Assembly: GCA_028695895.1 (NCBI GenBank)
Contig: JAQVIE010000017.1
Coordinates: forward strand, 1-10,717
Source: Methanospirillum sp.
Lineage (GTDB): Archaea > Halobacteriota > Methanomicrobia > Methanomicrobiales > Methanospirillaceae
Direction: 5' to 3'
Length of the DNA: 10,717 nt
Shown: positions 6,619 through 10,717 of the stretch, in pieces
How the letters are laid out: each line of letters starts with the position of its first letter
Numbering within the stretch: position 1 is the first letter of the stretch
Made by a program: the position numbers and the translations under genes
The notes under the pieces: model-generated
The model's database searches: none
What the model was told of the DNA's origin: nothing
The model's input: the letters and a program-made list of their open reading frames with translations, nothing else

Positions 6619-9600
6619 GCAGGACAGATAGGACCAGCTGATAAAGTTCAAAAATGGCTGTCAATGGGAATGGCGTTTCTCAAAAAGGATCAGTATGATC
6701 GTGCGTATTACGCATTTAAAGAAGGTCTTCGTATTGATCCGGATAATTCAGAGCTCTGGTTTCAGACCGGAGTAGTTCTCACAAAACAAGATCGCCACCG
6801 GGATGCCATGAAAATGTTCAGGAATGCATTGAAATTTGATCCTGATAATCTGAATGCACAGCTCCGTTTAGGCATGTCCATGCATGAGGTTGGCATGTAT
6901 AAAGAGGCCATTCCTGTTTTAACCCGTCTTGTTGAACGTGAATCTGAGAATGATCAGGTTTGGATGTACAGGGGTGCTTGTTTTCTTGCCCTGAACAAGT
7001 TCAGGGAAGCCCTGGCTGATCTTAATATGGCAGTTGACTGGGGAGCAGAGCAGGCTGAAGTCTGGGTTTTGAAAGGTTATTGCCACCTGCAGCTTGGATC
7101 GTTTTCAGATGCATTTGATGCTTATAATTTTGCAATTGAGATAAATCCTGATGACCCGGTTGCGTTTTTTGGTTTTGCCAATGTCCTTGTTCAACAGGAT
7201 GAAAGAGAACAGGCAATTAAAGCCCTGAAAAATGCTGTAAAAATTGATAATGATTATACCGACGCCTGGAAGATGATCGCCGATCTTTTTGCAGATACAG
7301 GCGATATTTCCCAGGCTATGGCTGCATATGAACAGGTCCTGAAACTTGAACCTTGGGATCTTGATACACGTTACACTTACTCAATTTTAAAGGCAGAGTT
7401 ATCTGAAGACAAGGATGCAGTTGTTGACATATTAAACCATATCATCAATGAAGGCCAGGAAACGGTCACATTTTATAATAATCATGGTCTGACCCTGATG
7501 CACCTGAAAAAATATGAGAGTGCACTCCAGGCATTTAACCGGGCTTTACAACTTGAAAAAGGCAATCCTTCTGTATGGCATAATCATGGTGCAGCCCTTT
7601 ACAAGCTCAGATGGTATAAAGATGCAATAAAGTCCTTTCAGCAGTCTTTAAAATTTAATCCGAAAAACGTCAACTCCTGGGTTGGTATCGGAATGGTTGC
7701 TGTTGCACAGTATGAATTCAGCCGGGCTGCTGCTGCATATACCCATGCTACACAACTGAATCCACACAAGGTAAATATATGGATAATGCTTGGAGATACT
7801 CAGGTTGAGAGGGGACAATTTAAAGATGCAATTGCTGCATATGAAAAAGCCCTGGAGCTTGATCCTGAAAACCCTGCTGCCTGGAATCAGCGTGGAATTG
7901 TTCTCCGGCTTCTTGACAGTCATTCGTCTGCCCTTGAATCATTTGAACATGCAACAGAAACAAAGAATGCAAAACCGGAATCCTGGATTAATCATGCTAT
8001 CACAAGTTTTGAACTTGGGGAGTATGACCAGTCAGTCCATTCTTTCGAGCTGGCCTGTAAATTCGGCCCGATAACTCCTGATAGCTGGCTTATTTACCTG
8101 AATGCCCTGGCTTATGAACATGAAAACCAGAAACTTATCAAGGCTGCGGAAAAGTTTATTGAATTGTTCAGGCTGGATGCTGAGGCACTCTTCCTGTTAG
8201 GTGTTGCTCATTATGAGTTAAAACAGTACGAAGCAGCCTTGTATCATTTCAAAGAGACGATAAAGCTGGAAAAAGATCATAGTGAAGCCTTTTTCTGGAC
8301 TGGTCTGACACTTTTTGAATTATTCCGGTTTTCTGAGGCGATTACCTGTTTTGAGCAGGTTGAGGATAATCATCCTGATGATGATCAGGCCTGGTTTTAT
8401 CATGGAAAGGCATTATTATCTTTAAATGAATTACAAAAGGCTGATTTCATCCTGAAACATTCTCTTCATATAAATGATCAGTCTGCTGATGCATGGTACC
8501 TGCTGGCAGAAGTTCAGTATACCAGAGAGGTGCATGCAGAAGCTCTTCAGTCTATTGGTAAAGCCCTTGATTTATCTTCTTCCAATAATGAAATCCTTAA
8601 ACTGAAGGCAAAAATTCAGATTGCACTTGGATCTTACCGGGGTGCATGTCAGACATATGCTGTTATAAGCGAGCCTGATGCCAGCGATGATGAAGTTCTT
8701 ACTGGATATTCCCAAGCCTTGTATCACACCGGACAATTCCGCGAAGCTAGTATACGTGTTGCCAGCCTGCTTGCTAAGAACGATAAAAATCCTGATCTCT
8801 GGAGGATGAAGGCAGAGATAGAGCAGGCACAGGGTCTGTTTGAAGAAGCTGCATCTGCCCTGACCGAAGCATGCAAACATGCTCCAAATGATAAAAAACT
8901 TTTAACGTTACAGGGCATTGTCCTTTACGAGGCAGAAAAATATCCGGAAGCAATATCGGTAATTGATAGTGTTTTAAAATTTGATCCACTTAACGGGGAA
9001 TTGTGGAAGAGAAAAGGAGGGGCTCATTATGCCATGGAACAGTATGAATTGGCTTCTGAATCATATCTTAAGGCTGTAGAGTTTCTACAAGATGATCCTT
9101 ATCTTATAAGAGGGCTTGGGGTGGCCTTGTATAAAACCGGAAGATGTGAATTAGCTCTTCCACGACTTGAACAGTATCTTGAGGTGGTTCCTGATGACCC
9201 GGATATCTGGGAGATGAAGGGAAATGTCCTTATCAACCAGGGAAAGTATGAATCTGCGAGTACTGCGTTTTCCCAGGCAATTCTCTTTCGACCGGATGAT
9301 GGAGATTTACTCTACAGGTACGCATATAGTCTTGTAAAATCCGGAGAATTACTTGCTGCCATCCCCCTGCTGGATCAGGTAATCGATCAAAATAACGAGA
9401 ATGTAAAAGCCTGGAAACTGAAAGCGGAGATTGAACAGGCTCTTGGAAGGGAAAATGAAGCTGTCCAGGCTGTGGAGGAGGCATTACGGCAGATACCAGA
9501 TGATCCCGGCCTGATGATAAGCAAGGTTACTTCTCTTTACGAGGCTGGTTCGTATATGGAAGGACTTGATCTGGTCAGGGAGGTGATAGATAAATCCCCG

Positions 9601-9867
9601 GAGAGTTATGAGGCATGGTTATTGTATGCAGAACTGCTCTGGATGACTGCTGATCACAATGCTGCCGCTGATGCATATGACCGGATACTGGCACTTGATG
9701 ATATTAATGCAAAAGCCTGGTTTTTAAAAGGTGATTCTTTGCAGAATGCTGGTCGTTTTGAAGAAGCTGCAATTGCCCATGAACGGGCTTTCTCATTGGG
9801 GGGCGATCCTTCCGTTGGTTTGATGCTCTCTAAAAAGATGCGATACCTCCAGCAAAAAAAGGAGTAA
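6616..9867 (+). CDS. Giant cytoplasmic TPR protein, 31 consecutive tetratricopeptide repeats
   Basis: Read from the proposed CTG start the protein has 1083 residues: a 13-residue leader (L/M-AGQIGPADKVQK), 31 repeats laid end to end, and a 15-residue basic tail ending YLQQKKE. Every repeat is 34 residues except the eighth, which is 35 (starting RYTYSIL). Repeats show the canonical pattern, often with Trp at position 1, Gly/Ala at 8, Tyr/Phe at 11, Ala at 20 and Pro near 32, for example WIMLGDTQVERGQFKDAIAA. There is no signal peptide, membrane helix or other domain, so it should be a cytoplasmic superhelical scaffold of about four turns for protein partners that cannot be named from sequence. 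With the first ATG (6664) it would be 1067 residues and lose the first three residues of repeat 1. Similar long TPR-only proteins are common in Methanomicrobiales. It may be co-transcribed with the upstream regulator but shows no clear functional link to it. Confidence 0.93.
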   Translation: MAGQIGPADKVQKWLSMGMAFLKKDQYDRAYYAFKEGLRIDPDNSELWFQTGVVLTKQDRHRDAMKMFRNALKFDPDNLNAQLRLGMSMHEVGMYKEAIPVLTRLVERESENDQVWMYRGACFLALNKFREALADLNMAVDWGAEQAEVWVLKGYCHLQLGSFSDAFDAYNFAIEINPDDPVAFFGFANVLVQQDEREQAIKALKNAVKIDNDYTDAWKMIADLFADTGDISQAMAAYEQVLKLEPWDLDTRYTYSILKAELSEDKDAVVDILNHIINEGQETVTFYNNHGLTLMHLKKYESALQAFNRALQLEKGNPSVWHNHGAALYKLRWYKDAIKSFQQSLKFNPKNVNSWVGIGMVAVAQYEFSRAAAAYTHATQLNPHKVNIWIMLGDTQVERGQFKDAIAAYEKALELDPENPAAWNQRGIVLRLLDSHSSALESFEHATETKNAKPESWINHAITSFELGEYDQSVHSFELACKFGPITPDSWLIYLNALAYEHENQKLIKAAEKFIELFRLDAEALFLLGVAHYELKQYEAALYHFKETIKLEKDHSEAFFWTGLTLFELFRFSEAITCFEQVEDNHPDDDQAWFYHGKALLSLNELQKADFILKHSLHINDQSADAWYLLAEVQYTREVHAEALQSIGKALDLSSSNNEILKLKAKIQIALGSYRGACQTYAVISEPDASDDEVLTGYSQALYHTGQFREASIRVASLLAKNDKNPDLWRMKAEIEQAQGLFEEAASALTEACKHAPNDKKLLTLQGIVLYEAEKYPEAISVIDSVLKFDPLNGELWKRKGGAHYAMEQYELASESYLKAVEFLQDDPYLIRGLGVALYKTGRCELALPRLEQYLEVVPDDPDIWEMKGNVLINQGKYESASTAFSQAILFRPDDGDLLYRYAYSLVKSGELLAAIPLLDQVIDQNNENVKAWKLKAEIEQALGRENEAVQAVEEALRQIPDDPGLMISKVTSLYEAGSYMEGLDLVREVIDKSPESYEAWLLYAELLWMTADHNAAADAYDRILALDDINAKAWFLKGDSLQNAGRFEEAAIAHERAFSLGGDPSVGLMLSKKMRYLQQKKE

Positions 9868-9903
9868 CTTTATCAATTAATGTTGCCTGTAGTGTCTTGA
9901 GCT

Positions 9904-9940
9904 GATGAACATGAAGTTTTTGATGCAAAACCTGTTCATC
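9904..9940. repeat. 8-bp perfect inverted repeat between the TPR gene and the next gene
   Basis: GATGAACA (9904-9911) and TGTTCATC (9933-9940) are exact reverse complements separated by 21 bp, with a short T-run (9917-9921) inside. The repeat lies 36 bp after the TPR stop and ends about 10 bp before the TATA box of the following gene. It could be an operator next to the promoter or part of a terminator; the long loop and the absence of a T-tract after the second arm favour the operator reading. Confidence 0.4.
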
Positions 9941-9950
9941 GTACAAATCT

Positions 9951-10010
9951 CTTATATATTCAGCCGACTACCATTCTTACAGATTGAGTATAAGTTACGA
10001 GGAGTTAGGA
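9951..10010 (+). promoter_or_regulatory. Promoter and ribosome binding site of the DUF4430-like gene
   Basis: CTTATATAT (9951-9959) is a good archaeal TATA box. A start about 25 nt downstream, near 9980, leaves a leader of about 36 nt containing GAGGAG (9999-10004, 11 nt before the ATG) and AGGA (10007-10010, 5 nt before it). The 148-bp spacer 9868-10015 contains no gene. Confidence 0.5.
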
Positions 10011-10015
10011 ACCAG

Positions 10016-10717
10016 ATGAGGAAAAGGGATATTGTGAGGTTATGGGTACCGGGTATTCTGACCATTCTGCTTGTATGTGTTATCTTCCAACCGTGTTTTG
10101 GGGCCGGAATTCCGGTTCAACAGGTACAAAACCAGGTTGTCATATTTTCAGGATTAATTCCATATGGGGATGGAAATGTTTCAATAAGATCTGAAACAGG
10201 GGCACTATACCAGATACCGGCTATGACTCCAGTTGGCATCATACAAGCACTGGCTGGAACAGGGATGATTGAAAGTTATAATATCGGCGATGAGCTTGTT
10301 GACAAACGGGGAATTTTCACTCTTGACGGAATAAATTCATACCTGGTGTCCGGGCAGGAGGCTTGGTTTGTTCTTGTTAATGGTATCCAGCTTAGGGAAT
10401 ACCTTCTTCCATCAGTTGAGGGATTGAACACTTATCTGCTAAAGGATGGAGATGATGTTCTTTTTGCATATGGAGATCCAACCCTGCCGCCCAGTGCAGC
10501 AAAAGCCCTTGTATGGGTTCAGGTAGGAAATAAAAAAAGTTCTATGCAATTGTTTTCCCCATCAACAATGATGGGCCAGTATGTTCTGTCACAGGTACCG
10601 GTAACATCAGTACCTGTTCAGACTCCTGTTCCTGTTGCTTTGGCAGAGCCCACGAATGCTTCCACCCCTGTTCCTGTTGCTTTGGCTGAGCCCACTAATG
10701 CTTCCACCCCTGTTCCT
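10016..10717 (+). CDS. Secreted DUF4430-like protein with Pro/Thr-rich glycosylatable stalk (partial, 3' end cut)
   Basis: The frame is open from ATG 10016 to the window end: 234 residues, with the stop not seen. A signal peptide covers about residues 1-29 (MRKRD, hydrophobic core, end near CFGAG). Residues 40-155 resemble a DUF4430/transcobalamin C-terminal-like beta-grasp domain: TPVGIIQAL, GIFTLDGINSYL, QEAWFVLVNG, then LLKDGDDVLFAYGDP, matching the family's GW-x-VNG and late GD-V-x-x-x-Y features. After a linker it enters a Pro/Val/Thr-rich region whose 14-residue unit TPVPVALAEPTNAS is tandemly repeated, each unit with one N-A-S glycosylation sequon. This looks like a cell-surface protein with a ligand- or partner-binding head and a stalk; an anchor or further domain may follow outside the window. 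Family knowledge gives no firm function for DUF4430 in methanogens. It has its own promoter and no visible tie to the TPR gene. Confidence 0.8.
   Translation, partial: MRKRDIVRLWVPGILTILLVCVIFQPCFGAGIPVQQVQNQVVIFSGLIPYGDGNVSIRSETGALYQIPAMTPVGIIQALAGTGMIESYNIGDELVDKRGIFTLDGINSYLVSGQEAWFVLVNGIQLREYLLPSVEGLNTYLLKDGDDVLFAYGDPTLPPSAAKALVWVQVGNKKSSMQLFSPSTMMGQYVLSQVPVTSVPVQTPVPVALAEPTNASTPVPVALAEPTNASTPVP
10622..10717 (+). repeat. 42-bp in-frame tandem repeat
   Basis: Two full 42-bp units (10622-10663 and 10664-10705) plus the first 12 bases of a third (10706-10717) are seen. Units 1 and 2 differ at only three third-codon positions (ACT/ACC, GCA/GCT, ACG/ACT), all silent, so the peptide unit is identical. 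The array continues past the window edge. Confidence 0.95.

Noticed and set aside
6664..6666. ATG 6664 as start of the TPR protein
   Set aside because: It has no ribosome binding site, and the first TPR begins at the Trp codon 6655-6657 upstream of it. CTG 6616 behind AGGAGG fits better, although the ATG cannot be excluded.
6654..6698. ATG 6654 as an alternative start or small upstream reading frame
   Set aside because: It is out of frame with the TPR gene and meets a stop within about 15 codons.
8572..8989. Overlapping minus-strand open frames inside the TPR gene
   Set aside because: They are antisense to an intact TPR array, with compositions typical of shadow frames and no promoter. The same holds for the open frames at 7022-7216, 7648-7923 and 9233-9484.
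10622..10717. CRISPR-like reading of the 42-bp repeat
   Set aside because: Units are directly adjacent with no spacers, and are in frame with silent differences, so this is a coding tandem repeat.

Overview
The window looks like a chromosomal segment from a methanogenic archaeon, most likely order Methanomicrobiales (Methanospirillum-like; the genus is inferred from gene content, not proven). Evidence: TATA-type promoters at archaeal spacing, one apparently leaderless gene, secreted proteins combining PKD and dockerin modules of the kind common in these methanogens, very long TPR proteins, a full-length hybrid cluster protein and moderate GC. No tRNA, rRNA, CRISPR array, insertion sequence or integration site is visible.

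Left part (1-4252). The window opens inside a plus-strand gene for an extracellular protein whose last ~80 residues resemble the propeptide of a subtilisin-type protease. Facing it is a tight four-gene minus-strand operon, read from 4252 down to 267: (i) a secreted subtilisin-like protease with propeptide, S8 catalytic domain, PKD domain and C-terminal dockerin; (ii) a small secreted cohesin-like protein; (iii) a small DUF4389-like membrane protein; (iv) a class I/II aminotransferase homologue in which the PLP-binding lysine is alanine. Intergenic gaps are 9 to 11 bp. This operon is the most interesting part: an apparent archaeal dockerin-protease/cohesin pair, with a probable pseudo-aminotransferase in the same transcript and a second propeptide-like domain encoded next door.

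Middle (4253-6533). An AT-rich spacer holds the hcp terminator and the protease-operon promoter. It is followed by hcp (hybrid cluster protein, minus strand), with all cluster ligands present. A cysteine-rich HxlR-type regulator is encoded divergently. The two genes share an 83-bp intergenic region in which one AT element could serve as TATA box for both directions, which suggests that the regulator controls hcp under redox or nitrosative stress.

Right part (6534-10717). A giant cytoplasmic protein consists almost entirely of 31 consecutive TPR units. Its real start is probably a CTG codon at 6616 behind a perfect Shine-Dalgarno, because the first ATG (6664) would cut into repeat 1. After a 148-bp spacer with an inverted repeat and a TATA box comes a secreted protein with a DUF4430-like beta-grasp domain. 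It runs into a 42-bp tandem repeat encoding a Pro/Thr-rich stalk with N-glycosylation sequons, and is cut by the window end.
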